Shown: in pieces, positions 15,933 through 23,418 of the stretch
Layout of the letters: the number at the start of each line of letters is the position of its first letter
Position numbering within the stretch: position 1 is the stretch's first letter
Source of the DNA: Prevotella sp.
GTDB lineage: Bacteria > Bacteroidota > Bacteroidia > Bacteroidales > Bacteroidaceae
DNA length: 36,989 nucleotides
Reading direction: 5' to 3'
Assembly: GCA_022773395.1 (NCBI GenBank)
Contig: JALFBL010000048.1
Span: 1 to 36,989, forward strand
Translations under genes and position numbers: made by a program
Notes under the pieces: generated by a model
What the model saw: the letters and a program-made list of their open reading frames with translations, nothing else
What the model was told of the DNA's origin: nothing
The model's database searches: none

Positions 15933-16679
15933 ATGAAAATGAAAAAGAAAATCTTAATGGCAGCGATGACGCTCCTCAGTGTTGGCATGATGACATTGAC
16001 TTCATGCAAGGATGAAACCAGTCAGTCGGAAAAAAACATTTCAATACGACTGGAAGAAGTTGGATATGAAAATTCCAAAATGGTGATTGCCGGAAAAGAC
16101 CTTCATGTAGAAGCTCATGTTCTGGCTGATGCGAAAATCAAGAGCATCAATATTGATTTGGTGGACAAAGTGGGAAAAACGGTTCTCAGCAAAGAATACA
16201 AGGATGAAAAATACACCTATGTGCTGAACACGACGTTTCACGAACACATCGATATTCCCGCCAACCTGCCGGAAGGCAACTACGAGTTGCGGTTTACCGT
16301 TACAGATGTTGACAATTTTTCAAAAACGGAAAAGGTAATGGTGAAAGTTCTCACCTTCGACCCCAATGCTCCGAAAATCGACAATTATGTGGTAAACGGA
16401 GATGTACACACCGCAAAAGCCGGAAGCAAAATAATGGTGACTGCCGACGTGACCGTGCAATCGCCAGTAAAAGAGATTGAAGTGGAATTTCACGGAAAGA
16501 GAGAATTTCCCATTGAGATAGAAGGCTACGAAGGGAAAACGGGTACCTTCAAGGTTGTTGCGGAAGTAACTGTTCCTGCAGATGCGGAAGAGGGCGAGTA
16601 TCACGTCCACTTTACTGTCACCGACAATAAAGGACGTGCATCTACAGGAGAGTTGGAAGGTTTTAAAATCACAAAATAA
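15933..16679 (+). CDS. DUF4625-type lipoprotein with two tandem domains
   Basis: A 248-residue lipoprotein, 48 bp after the receptor gene. The signal peptide ends in the lipobox LTSC with Cys at about residue 27 (start ATG 15933; ATG 15939 is equally possible). The mature part holds two similar Ig-like beta domains: about 35-130, ending LRFTVTDVDNFSKTEKVMVK, and about 135-248, ending EYHVHFTVTDNKGRASTG. Both have the strand motif shared with the next gene's DUF4625 domain, so this looks like an internal duplication. A surface or periplasmic ligand-binding partner for the TonB receptor is likely (inference). Family naming rests on memory of DUF4625 signatures. Confidence 0.8.
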   Translation: MKMKKKILMAAMTLLSVGMMTLTSCKDETSQSEKNISIRLEEVGYENSKMVIAGKDLHVEAHVLADAKIKSINIDLVDKVGKTVLSKEYKDEKYTYVLNTTFHEHIDIPANLPEGNYELRFTVTDVDNFSKTEKVMVKVLTFDPNAPKIDNYVVNGDVHTAKAGSKIMVTADVTVQSPVKEIEVEFHGKREFPIEIEGYEGKTGTFKVVAEVTVPADAEEGEYHVHFTVTDNKGRASTGELEGFKITK

Positions 16680-16693
16680 TAAATATGCATGAC

Positions 16694-16733
16694 GTATGTG
16701 CAGCCATTCCTTCACAGCAGTGGCGGCACATAC
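16694..16733 (+). promoter_or_regulatory. Long intercistronic hairpin between the two DUF4625 genes
   Basis: GTATGTGCAGCCA (16694-16706) pairs with TGGCGGCACATAC (16721-16733), 12 of 13 positions, with one A/G mismatch. No T-tract follows. It occupies most of the 70-bp gap between the lipoprotein genes and may set the transcript ratio by processing or partial termination (inference). Confidence 0.6.
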
Positions 16734-16749
16734 TGCTTAACAAAAAAAC

Positions 16750-17232
16750 ATGAAAAATCGAATGAAGATGATGTCTTTGTCACTGCTCTCTACCTTGCTC
16801 ATGGCTTGTGGAGGGGAAGATGATGCTGTGCCAAAAGATATGGAAAGTCCGAAAATCACAAATGCAGGAATCACAGCCAATCCGATTGACTGCCAAATCT
16901 ATCGGCGAGGCGATGTGATACCCTTCCAATTCGTATTCACCGACAATGCGGAACTGGGCGAGTACAATATTGAAATTCACAATAATTTCAACCATCACAC
17001 CCATAGCACTTCTGCCGTGGAGTGTCCGTTGGATGCCAAGAAAAATCCGGTCAATCCATGGATATACAATCAAACCTACCCTATCCCGAAAGGCCAGAAG
17101 ACGCACAAGGCAAGAGTTGACATCAAAATTCCGACAGGAGTTGATACTGGAGATTACCACTTTATGATTCGTCTGACCGACCAGGTAGGGCATCAGGAAA
17201 TCAAAGGAATCACCATTAAAATTACAGAATAA
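16750..17232 (+). CDS. DUF4625 lipoprotein, His-rich
   Basis: A 160-residue lipoprotein with signal peptide to lipobox LLMAC (Cys about residue 20). One DUF4625-type domain covers about residues 30-160. It contains the family core GEYNIEIHNNFNHHTHST, with four His in a ten-residue stretch, and ends with DYHFMIRLTDQVGHQEIKG. The His cluster is a plausible metal site, consistent with the Cys/His-rich protein at the head of the locus. Signal peptide and domain are clear; the ligand is unknown. It follows the tandem-domain paralogue, and the two likely share the TonB-receptor transcript. Confidence 0.82.
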   Translation: MKNRMKMMSLSLLSTLLMACGGEDDAVPKDMESPKITNAGITANPIDCQIYRRGDVIPFQFVFTDNAELGEYNIEIHNNFNHHTHSTSAVECPLDAKKNPVNPWIYNQTYPIPKGQKTHKARVDIKIPTGVDTGDYHFMIRLTDQVGHQEIKGITIKITE

Positions 17233-17318
17233 TTCTTTTTTATAGATTCTGATGCAATATATATATCAAATATAAGTTATTGTTTATTATCATTACTCAC
17301 AATTAAAACAAGGTAAAA

Positions 17319-17780
17319 ATGAAGAAATTATTAATGATTGTTGCTGCTTGTGCAGCATTGACAGCTTGTAATCAGAATGGTAAAACAACCGCAAACGCTG
17401 AAACTACAGATTCAATAGCAGCAGATAGCATGGCGGCTGACTCTACTCGTTATGAAGGGGTTGTTCCCGCTGCCGACGGACCTGGTATCCGCTATGAACT
17501 GGCGATGGCGAATGATACGACAGCAGGATTCCACCTTACGATGACCTACTTGCAGGCAAAAGACGGCAAGGACGAGGTAAAAAACTTCGATGGCAAGGTT
17601 GAAAACATAACGAAAACTGTGAACGGAAAAGAAATAAAGGCATTCAAATTGGATATGGGAAAAGAAGAAGGTGCGACTTTCCTGAAAGTTGAAAACGATT
17701 CAACCCTTCGTTTGATAAACGATAACCTTGAAGAGTCTGTCAACAAAGAACTCAACTATGATTTGAAGTTGAAAAAATAA
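17319..17780 (+). CDS. NlpE-like lipoprotein lacking the CxxC
   Basis: A 153-residue lipoprotein. The signal peptide MKKLLMIVAACAALTAC ends in lipobox LTAC (Cys17), followed by an Ala/Asp/Ser-rich linker (18-45). The domain begins YEGVVPAADGPGIRYELAM, which resembles the opening of the NlpE N-terminal domain, an outer-membrane lipoprotein tied to copper and surface sensing in E. coli. In E. coli this segment carries CxxC; here Ala-x-x-Gly stands in place of the cysteines. A ribosome site AAGG lies seven bases before the ATG. Its 86-bp upstream gap, rich in TATA-like sequence, suggests it may be independently transcribed from the DUF4625 genes. Confidence 0.8.
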   Translation: MKKLLMIVAACAALTACNQNGKTTANAETTDSIAADSMAADSTRYEGVVPAADGPGIRYELAMANDTTAGFHLTMTYLQAKDGKDEVKNFDGKVENITKTVNGKEIKAFKLDMGKEEGATFLKVENDSTLRLINDNLEESVNKELNYDLKLKK

Positions 17781-17873
17781 GTGCTTATATTGCATCGTCC
17801 ATGAAAATGCGGCTTTGGATAAATGAAACCCAAAGTTGTCTCCAGTTTTCTCTACAGGATGATGCTTCATCAA

Positions 17874-17914
17874 CAAGGGCTGATGGTGGCTTTGCGTGCT
17901 TCCGTCAGCCCTTG
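17874..17914 (+). repeat. 10-bp inverted repeat downstream of the NlpE-like gene
   Basis: CAAGGGCTGA (17874-17883) and TCAGCCCTTG (17905-17914) are perfect complements across 21 bases. No T-tract follows. It lies in the 285-bp gap between the NlpE-like and porin genes and is the most likely 3' boundary of the former. Confidence 0.55.
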
Positions 17915-18065
17915 CCGTTACCACACAATGTTTCTCTTCATCCCCATTTAATATAAATGTAATAGGTTTGTAACGCAAGACAGATGTTTTATTCCGAACT
18001 TTGCAGTACAATTGAAAAGACGGAAATACAGTGAAGGTTTTACAAACAGACAAAGCAGAATTGAC

Positions 18066-19103
18066 ATGACAACAATAAAAAAAGACATCATGATGCTGGC
18101 AGCATTATGGATGGCTACATCGGTACATGCACAGGAAAACCGTATGGACTTGACCCCTCAGATACATGGAACTGTAAGGGGAAAATATGAGTATCAGCCA
18201 GAAGAGAAAGAAGGGAGGTTTGAAGTGAGAAACGCCCGGCTGTGCATAGATGGAAAGGTTTCTGAAAAAGTGGAATATAAGGTGGAAATCGACCTTTCCG
18301 ATGAGGGGAAAATCAAAATGCTCGATGCATACACACGTTTGATGCCGTTCGAGCGTTTTCTGTTCACCATCGGACAAATGCGTGTGCCTTTCACCATCGA
18401 TGCCCACCGATCGCCCCACCAGCAGTATTTTGCCAATCGATCTTTCATCGCCAAACAGGTGGGCAATGTACGCGATGTAGGAGCAACCGTTGGCTACCGC
18501 ATCAATGGCATCGTGCCCGTTGTCATCGATGCCGGAATGTTCAACGGATCGGGTCTCACCAACCAAAAAGATTTCTGGACTGACAATGTCAATTTCTCGG
18601 CCAAAACCCAGTTCTTTTTCCCAAAAGGTTTCAGTTTTACGCTCAGTGTACAAAAAACAAAGCCCGATAACGTGGGAGTAGTCATGTTTGATGCTGGAGC
18701 ATTCTATCACGCTCATGGCTGGCACATAGAAGCGGAATATCTTCTCAAACACTATGCAGAGAACACTTTCAGCAATGTGCATTCCATTGATGCTTTCATC
18801 AACTATGACATCCCTCTCAAAAAATGCTTTTTCTCCAAAATTTCTCCGCTTTTGCGATACGACTATATGAGTGATCATAGCGATGGAATGCGGTATCAGG
18901 ATGGGAAATACAATGAAAATGGTTCACTTGTCATTACCGATTATGAACGTTCGCGCATTACGGGCGGTGTCACTTTAAGCATCAACAAACCGTTCGTTTC
19001 CGACATTCGCATCAACTACGAAAAATACTACTATCGACACGGTGCCATCCCCAAACCGTCCGAAAAAGACAAGATTGCAGTGGAGTTGATGACTCGATTC
19101 TGA
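18066..19103 (+). CDS. Porin O/P family outer-membrane channel
   Basis: A 345-residue member of the phosphate-selective porin O/P family, forming a 16-strand-type barrel in the outer membrane. The start at ATG 18066 gives a proper signal peptide (MTTIKKDIMMLAALWMATSV, cleaved after VHAQ or HA); the longer open frame from 18012 adds 18 charged residues in front of it. Family features are FEVRNARLCIDGKVSEKVEY near the N-terminus, the INGIVPVVIDAGMFNGSG segment, and RPF-less but typical VAVELMTRF-like ending with terminal Phe (here IAVELMTRF). The substrate is not predictable; despite the name, many Bacteroidetes members are not phosphate-specific. It appears monocistronic. Confidence 0.88.
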   Translation: MTTIKKDIMMLAALWMATSVHAQENRMDLTPQIHGTVRGKYEYQPEEKEGRFEVRNARLCIDGKVSEKVEYKVEIDLSDEGKIKMLDAYTRLMPFERFLFTIGQMRVPFTIDAHRSPHQQYFANRSFIAKQVGNVRDVGATVGYRINGIVPVVIDAGMFNGSGLTNQKDFWTDNVNFSAKTQFFFPKGFSFTLSVQKTKPDNVGVVMFDAGAFYHAHGWHIEAEYLLKHYAENTFSNVHSIDAFINYDIPLKKCFFSKISPLLRYDYMSDHSDGMRYQDGKYNENGSLVITDYERSRITGGVTLSINKPFVSDIRINYEKYYYRHGAIPKPSEKDKIAVELMTRF

Positions 19104-19494
19104 TACTTCGTCAGCCAAATTTTCTCCTATGTAGGAAAAATCTGCCATAGAAAATGTTTTTCCCGGATTTTATTTGTATTTTTGCCATGCAAGAAAGTAT
19201 TTTATGAATGAAGGACTTGGTTTGACAATAGGCAGAACATGGATGCCCGTTTCACAGTGCAATGCACAAAACGGCACACGTCCCAATATTATCTGCATCA
19301 TGTGCAACGATATGGGGAACGCACATCCGGACATTGTAAAAAACATGATCAGATTATCAAGGAACAGCACACACCCAGCGAAATTTCAAAGTGACCTTGC
19401 CTGATTCTTAGTGAGACAGAATGCGAACAACATTTGTCATTTCAGACAAATTCAACATACAATCAAACTATTTAATTAACCAAAGAACAGAGCA
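19104..19494 (+). other. Intergenic region with promoter box, short ORF and dyad
   Basis: This 391-bp gap carries a consensus -7 box TATTTTTG (19177-19184) followed at 19204 by an ATG opening a 66-codon ORF (19204-19404, MNEGLGLTIGRTW...). That ORF has no recognisable motif and may be a leader RNA instead. Further on, ATTTGTC (19432-19438) and GACAAAT (19445-19451) form a dyad about 43 bp before the protease start, a possible operator or weak terminator. Confidence 0.4.
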
Positions 19495-21699
19495 ATGAAA
19501 CGAATTTACGCCTTATATGTAATAATATGGATATGTACCGTGCAAGCCATGGCGCAGCGTGCCGATTTTACAAAATTGTCGCCAATGCTCAGGCGCATAT
19601 GCCTTGCACAGAAAAATGCGGCAGACAAGGCCAGCCGTTCCCCCATGAAAGGCGCTCAGAGACAGTCGATTTGTGCTTTTGTGAAGATAAAGGGAGAGGC
19701 TGGACAGATCCTGGCAGACAACCATTGCCGGAAATTAGAACAATTTGGCGACATATACATAGCAGACATTCCTCTGGACCGCCTTCCCTTCCTGTCGTCC
19801 CACAAGAATGTGCTGAGGATAGAGGCGGGAGAGAGCTGTGTGCTGCACAACGATTCGGTAGCATCTGTCCTGAACGTTCCCAAAGTGCATGCCGGTGAAA
19901 ATCTTCCCCAGGCATTTACGGGAAAAGGCGTGGTGGTAGGCGTACAGGATGTGGGGTTCGACTTGACCCATCCCACGTTCTGCGATGCCACAGGCACCCA
20001 TTGTCGCGTGAAACGTTTTTGGGACTTTTTGTCGCCCGACACATTGAACAGCAACAGGTATGTGGGTGCAGAATACACCACCGAAGAGGAGATTCTGGCT
20101 TATGCTCATTCGAGAGATGCCTCCATTACCACCCACGGAACGCACACGGCAGGAACAGCAGCAGGCAGCGGCTATGACAGCCGATACAGGGGGATGGCAT
20201 ACGAGAGTGACATTTGTTTGGTAAGCAACGTCGTTTCCAACGACATCGTTTTCATCGACAGTGCCTATCTGTACAAATACACTACGGCCACCGATGCCAT
20301 GGGGTTCAAGTACATATTCGACTATGCCGACAGAATGGGAAAACCCTGCGTGGTGTCGTTCAGCGAAGGATCGCACCAGGATCTCTTCGGAGATGACCAG
20401 TTGATGTATGCTGTACTCGACAGTATGACAGGGCCAGGCCGCATCCTTGTGGCATCGGCCGGAAACGAAGGACACTTGAAAACATACGTTCATAAACCAA
20501 GAGGAAAAGAATCGGCAGGGGCTTTTTTTGTCCATTCCAAGAACTACATTTACCTCACCCTACGGGCTGATGCACCGTTTTCCATCCGGATGAGCTTTTA
20601 CACGGATGGAACAAACGCCGAAACCCTGACAGTCCCGGTAGAGGATATTTTTGCGCAAACGGATTCGGTGTTGCATGATACACTGCTTGTTGACGGGAAA
20701 AAATATATGCTGACCTTAGCCGCCTATCCCTCATGCTATGACAAACGGCAGATGGCCTACGAAGTTTACATAGAAGGGCAAGATCCGGGTTTTGGCATGA
20801 ATGTGCCCACGTCTGTCGAGATGGTAGGGGCAGAGGCAGAGGCCGAAATGTTCAGAATGGCGGGGTCGGTGAGCCACGATATGCCCATTCTGTTAAACGA
20901 TGCTGAGAGCCTGTATAATATTTACTCTCCGGGAAGTGCCCCTTGTGCGGTATGTGTTGGTTCCACGTCCTACAGAAAGAGATATGTCAATTACGAAGGC
21001 TTATACAAAGAGTCTGATTGGGGTGAAAATGGAGAGCGGAGCATTTTTTCAAGTATTGGGCCTACACTCGATGGACGCATCAAGCCCGACGTAATGGCAC
21101 CCGGAGCTAACGTTATCTCTGCATACAGCAGTTTTTTTCTGGAGGCAAAGCCCGACTGGGGAGGCTCGAACGTGGAACGGTTCAATTTCAAAGGCCGTAC
21201 ATACGCTTGGAGCGCGGATTCGGGCACATCTATGTCCACGCCAGCAGTGGCAGGAACGATTGCTCTGTGGCTTCAGGCCAACCCGAAACTTTCGCCTGAT
21301 GACGTGAAAGGAGTGTTTGCCCGTACTTGTCGCCGCCAGTTCCATACAGACAACTATCCAACCATCTATGAAGGGAATGGTGAAATCAATGCATACGAAG
21401 GGTTGCTCGATGTGCTTCAGTTGACGGGTGTCAAGGATATTTCTCATCACCAGCCTTCCAATGTGCATTTTGAAGTAGAGGGAAATCAAAGGTTGATACT
21501 TATTTTTGATGAGCCAACGAACGAGCCTTTCATGCTACTTGTCTTTTCTGTAAATGGCACAAAGGTGCTTGAATCCCGTTTTCCTCCTTCTTCAACCTCC
21601 CGCTCGCTTGATTTGAGCCAATTGACCCATGGAGTATATGCGATCCAGATACAGAGCCGGGAGAAAGGATTAGCCGGTTCCACCCTTATTCGGATTTGA
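19495..21699 (+). CDS. Subtilisin-like S8 serine peptidase with putative T9SS C-terminal signal
   Basis: A 734-residue secreted S8 protease. The signal peptide is about residues 1-20 (ending QAMAQ). The catalytic triad is Asp152 in GVQDVGFDLTHP, His214 in THGTHTAGT and Ser579 in GTSMSTPAVAG. The Asp motif is QDVGFD where most subtilases have DTGID. A long insert lies between His and Ser (about 240-540). The last 75 residues form a beta domain with LVFSVNGTKVLESRF, LDLSQLTHGVYAIQI and a final LIRI, which resembles the type A sorting domain of the type IX secretion system. Export by T9SS and anchoring on the cell surface is therefore probable but inferred. It is flanked by non-coding gaps and is likely monocistronic. 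Confidence 0.9.
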   Translation: MKRIYALYVIIWICTVQAMAQRADFTKLSPMLRRICLAQKNAADKASRSPMKGAQRQSICAFVKIKGEAGQILADNHCRKLEQFGDIYIADIPLDRLPFLSSHKNVLRIEAGESCVLHNDSVASVLNVPKVHAGENLPQAFTGKGVVVGVQDVGFDLTHPTFCDATGTHCRVKRFWDFLSPDTLNSNRYVGAEYTTEEEILAYAHSRDASITTHGTHTAGTAAGSGYDSRYRGMAYESDICLVSNVVSNDIVFIDSAYLYKYTTATDAMGFKYIFDYADRMGKPCVVSFSEGSHQDLFGDDQLMYAVLDSMTGPGRILVASAGNEGHLKTYVHKPRGKESAGAFFVHSKNYIYLTLRADAPFSIRMSFYTDGTNAETLTVPVEDIFAQTDSVLHDTLLVDGKKYMLTLAAYPSCYDKRQMAYEVYIEGQDPGFGMNVPTSVEMVGAEAEAEMFRMAGSVSHDMPILLNDAESLYNIYSPGSAPCAVCVGSTSYRKRYVNYEGLYKESDWGENGERSIFSSIGPTLDGRIKPDVMAPGANVISAYSSFFLEAKPDWGGSNVERFNFKGRTYAWSADSGTSMSTPAVAGTIALWLQANPKLSPDDVKGVFARTCRRQFHTDNYPTIYEGNGEINAYEGLLDVLQLTGVKDISHHQPSNVHFEVEGNQRLILIFDEPTNEPFMLLVFSVNGTKVLESRFPPSSTSRSLDLSQLTHGVYAIQIQSREKGLAGSTLIRI

Positions 21700-21744
21700 C
21701 GTATTTCTTCATTGCCATACCCCTAACAAGAAATGAGTATCCCA

Positions 21745-21767
21745 CAATACCCTATTTTTAGGTATTG
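21745..21767 (+). promoter_or_regulatory. Dyad overlapping the flavodoxin -33 region
   Basis: CAATACC (21745-21751) and GGTATTG (21761-21767) are perfect complements with a nine-base AT-rich centre. The right arm ends with ATTG, 20 bp before the -7 box, so it overlaps the likely -33 element. It could be an operator, or a weak terminator for the protease gene. Confidence 0.5.
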
Positions 21768-21787
21768 CAAGGATGTTCATTTTGCTT

Positions 21788-21795
21788 TACCTTTG
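21788..21795 (+). promoter_or_regulatory. -7 promoter box of the flavodoxin operon
   Basis: TACCTTTG fits TAnnTTTG and lies 27 nt before the flavodoxin ATG at 21823. It also shows that the upstream ATG at 21733, in the same frame, cannot be used by this transcript. Confidence 0.75.
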
Positions 21796-21822
21796 CCATC
21801 GAAAAAAATACGAAAAATAAAA

Positions 21823-22317
21823 ATGAGTAAGACAGTGGTTATTTTCGGTTCTTCTACGGGAACGTGCGAAGACATAGCAGGAAAGATTGGTAAAAAACTC
21901 GGAGCAGAGGTCGTGAACGTAACTGACATGAACGACGATGTTTTGTCTGCCGACAATCTCATCATAGGTTCTTCCACTTGGGGAGCCGGTGAATTGCAGG
22001 ACGATTGGTACGATGGAGTCTCCGCCCTGAAGAATGCGGATTTGGCGGGAAAAGTAGTTGCTGTTTTTGGTTGCGGAGATTCTTCAAGTTACGGCGATAC
22101 TTTCTGTGGAGCGATGGCTGAACTTTACAATGCAGCCAAAACTGGTGGCGCGACCATGGTGGGCGAGGTTTCGACCGATGGATATACGTTTGACGATTCC
22201 GAAGCCGTGCAGGGTGGAAATTTTGTGGGTTTGGCTCTTGATGATATCAATGAGAACGACCAGACCGACAGCCGTATCGAAGCATGGATTGCTCAGATTC
22301 AAGGCAGTTTGAAATAG
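21823..22317 (+). CDS. fldA: Flavodoxin
   Basis: A 164-residue long-chain flavodoxin, a soluble FMN electron carrier that commonly replaces ferredoxin when iron is scarce. The phosphate-binding loop is GSSTGTCED (8-16); the isoalloxazine-flanking loops are GSSTWGAGELQDDWY (about 48-62) and FGCGDSSSYGDTFCGA (about 85-100). The loop of about 20 residues typical of long-chain members is present. The start MSKTVVIFG was chosen over the ATG at 21733 because of the promoter position and family length. A DUF2023 gene follows after 29 bp, a pairing I recall from other Bacteroidales. Confidence 0.95.
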   Translation: MSKTVVIFGSSTGTCEDIAGKIGKKLGAEVVNVTDMNDDVLSADNLIIGSSTWGAGELQDDWYDGVSALKNADLAGKVVAVFGCGDSSSYGDTFCGAMAELYNAAKTGGATMVGEVSTDGYTFDDSEAVQGGNFVGLALDDINENDQTDSRIEAWIAQIQGSLK

Positions 22318-22346
22318 TTTTTCTCTTTAGTAGGTTATATAGATAA

Positions 22347-22709
22347 ATGTTACAGGCTGAGATGATACCGGCAGATATGAAGGTATTGATGAACCACATT
22401 TATGAGTTCCAAAAAGGAGTTCGCAACATGGTTCTCTTCACTTTCAACAAACAGTACGAGGAAGTAGCCCGCCAACGTTTGGAGCGTTCAAACATCTGTT
22501 ATATCATCCAGCCTGTGGGCAACGACTGTCTCAACTTGTTTTTCGGGAAGCGCGAGTGTCTGGATGCCATTCGAATGATGGTTACCCGCCCGCTGAATCA
22601 GTTAACTCCCGAAGAGGATTTTATCCTTGGAGCAATGTTGGGCTACGATATTTGTGCTCAATGTGCACGATATTGTGAACGGAAATGTAGAAAGTGCAGG
22701 CGTGCATAA
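22347..22709 (+). CDS. DUF2023 protein with Cys-rich C-terminal tail
   Basis: A 120-residue protein, 29 bp after flavodoxin and probably in its operon. Residues 10-95 fit the DUF2023 family (MNHIYEFQKGVRNMVLFTF, then LLxPVGN-like IIQPVGNDCLNLFFG), known to me from genes beside flavodoxin such as the P. gingivalis PG1857 type. The last 20 residues hold five cysteines at 103, 106, 110, 114 and 117 among Arg and Lys, spaced CxxC-x3-C-x3-CxxC, which suggests a metal or Fe-S site. Function is unknown; a redox or iron-linked partner of flavodoxin is an inference. In-frame ATGs at 22362 and 22377 are alternative starts. Confidence 0.82.
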   Translation: MLQAEMIPADMKVLMNHIYEFQKGVRNMVLFTFNKQYEEVARQRLERSNICYIIQPVGNDCLNLFFGKRECLDAIRMMVTRPLNQLTPEEDFILGAMLGYDICAQCARYCERKCRKCRRA

Positions 22710-22804
22710 TTAATGATTTTAAGATTTTAACGACATGTGTGACTGTTAGAAATATGAAAATCTTGTTCGCTAAATAAATTCATAATGTTTTTGTATAGTA
22801 TGTG

Positions 22805-22831
22805 AAAGGCTGGCTGTGAAGTCAGCCCTTT
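22805..22831. terminator. Hairpin between DUF2023 gene and methyltransferase remnant
   Basis: AAAGGCTG (22805-22812) pairs with CAGCCCTTT (22823-22831) with one bulged C. It lies between convergent genes and may terminate both. T-tracts are short, so confidence is moderate. Confidence 0.5.
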
Positions 22832-22854
22832 ACGCATTTTGTCACCTGCGCCTT

Positions 22855-23403
22855 CTAATCCACAAAAGGTGTTCTTTCCCCATATACAAAGAAATTCTCG
22901 CAAACCATATTTGATTGCGTGTCAATATTTTTCAGGTCGGGAAAATGGTCAATGAGGTTTTGTTTCGCATCGAGACATTCTAATTCCTCACGTCTTGCTT
23001 TTGACATATTGCAGAACGCTTCTCATCTAGCTCTATGCCTGCAAACATACGCTCGCAAAGATTTGCGGCAATGCCTGTTGTGGAACTTCCGCAAAATGGG
23101 TCAAGAATCCAGTCGCCCGGATTTGTTGAGGCTAATATGATTCGTGTGAGCAGGCGTAAGTTTTTGGGGGTTGGATGCTTGCCTTGCAACTTTTCCCATC
23201 TTCCTATTGCAGGCAACCGCCATACATCTGTCATCTGCTTGTCGCCATTCAATCGCTTCATCAAGGCATAATTGAATTTATGCGGTTTCTTTGGACATTT
23301 CCTTGCCCAAATAATAAATTCTGTTGAATAGGTGAAAAACCTGCATGAAATATTCGCAGGTGGATTGGTTTTCTGCCATGTAACGACATTCAGAATTTTG
23401 CGC
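22855..23403 (-). pseudogene. DNA methyltransferase remnant, IS-truncated and frameshifted
   Basis: The C-terminal half of an amino-methyltransferase (N4/N6, beta-like order) is readable on the minus strand. It opens directly at the IS end with KILNVVTWQKTNPPANIS, then KHPTPKN and the SAM-binding motif DPFCGSSTTGIAA. The DPPY-type catalytic motif, expected upstream, is missing and is not found on the other side of the IS. The continuous frame stops at 22980, but another frame carries on as AFCNMSKARREELECLDAKQ and ends at TAG 22855-22857 with VYGERTPFVD. One base therefore appears lost near 23018. An open frame beginning inside the IS (about 28 residues of IS-derived peptide) is an artefact. 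No cognate restriction gene is visible. Confidence 0.8.
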
Positions 23404-23416
23404 GAGTTCGGGATAA
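23404..23416 (+). repeat. Left terminal inverted repeat of the IS
   Basis: GAGTTCGGGATAA, the exact reverse complement of the right end. It lies 3 bp from the transposase stop codon. Confidence 0.85.
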
Positions 23417-23418
23417 TA

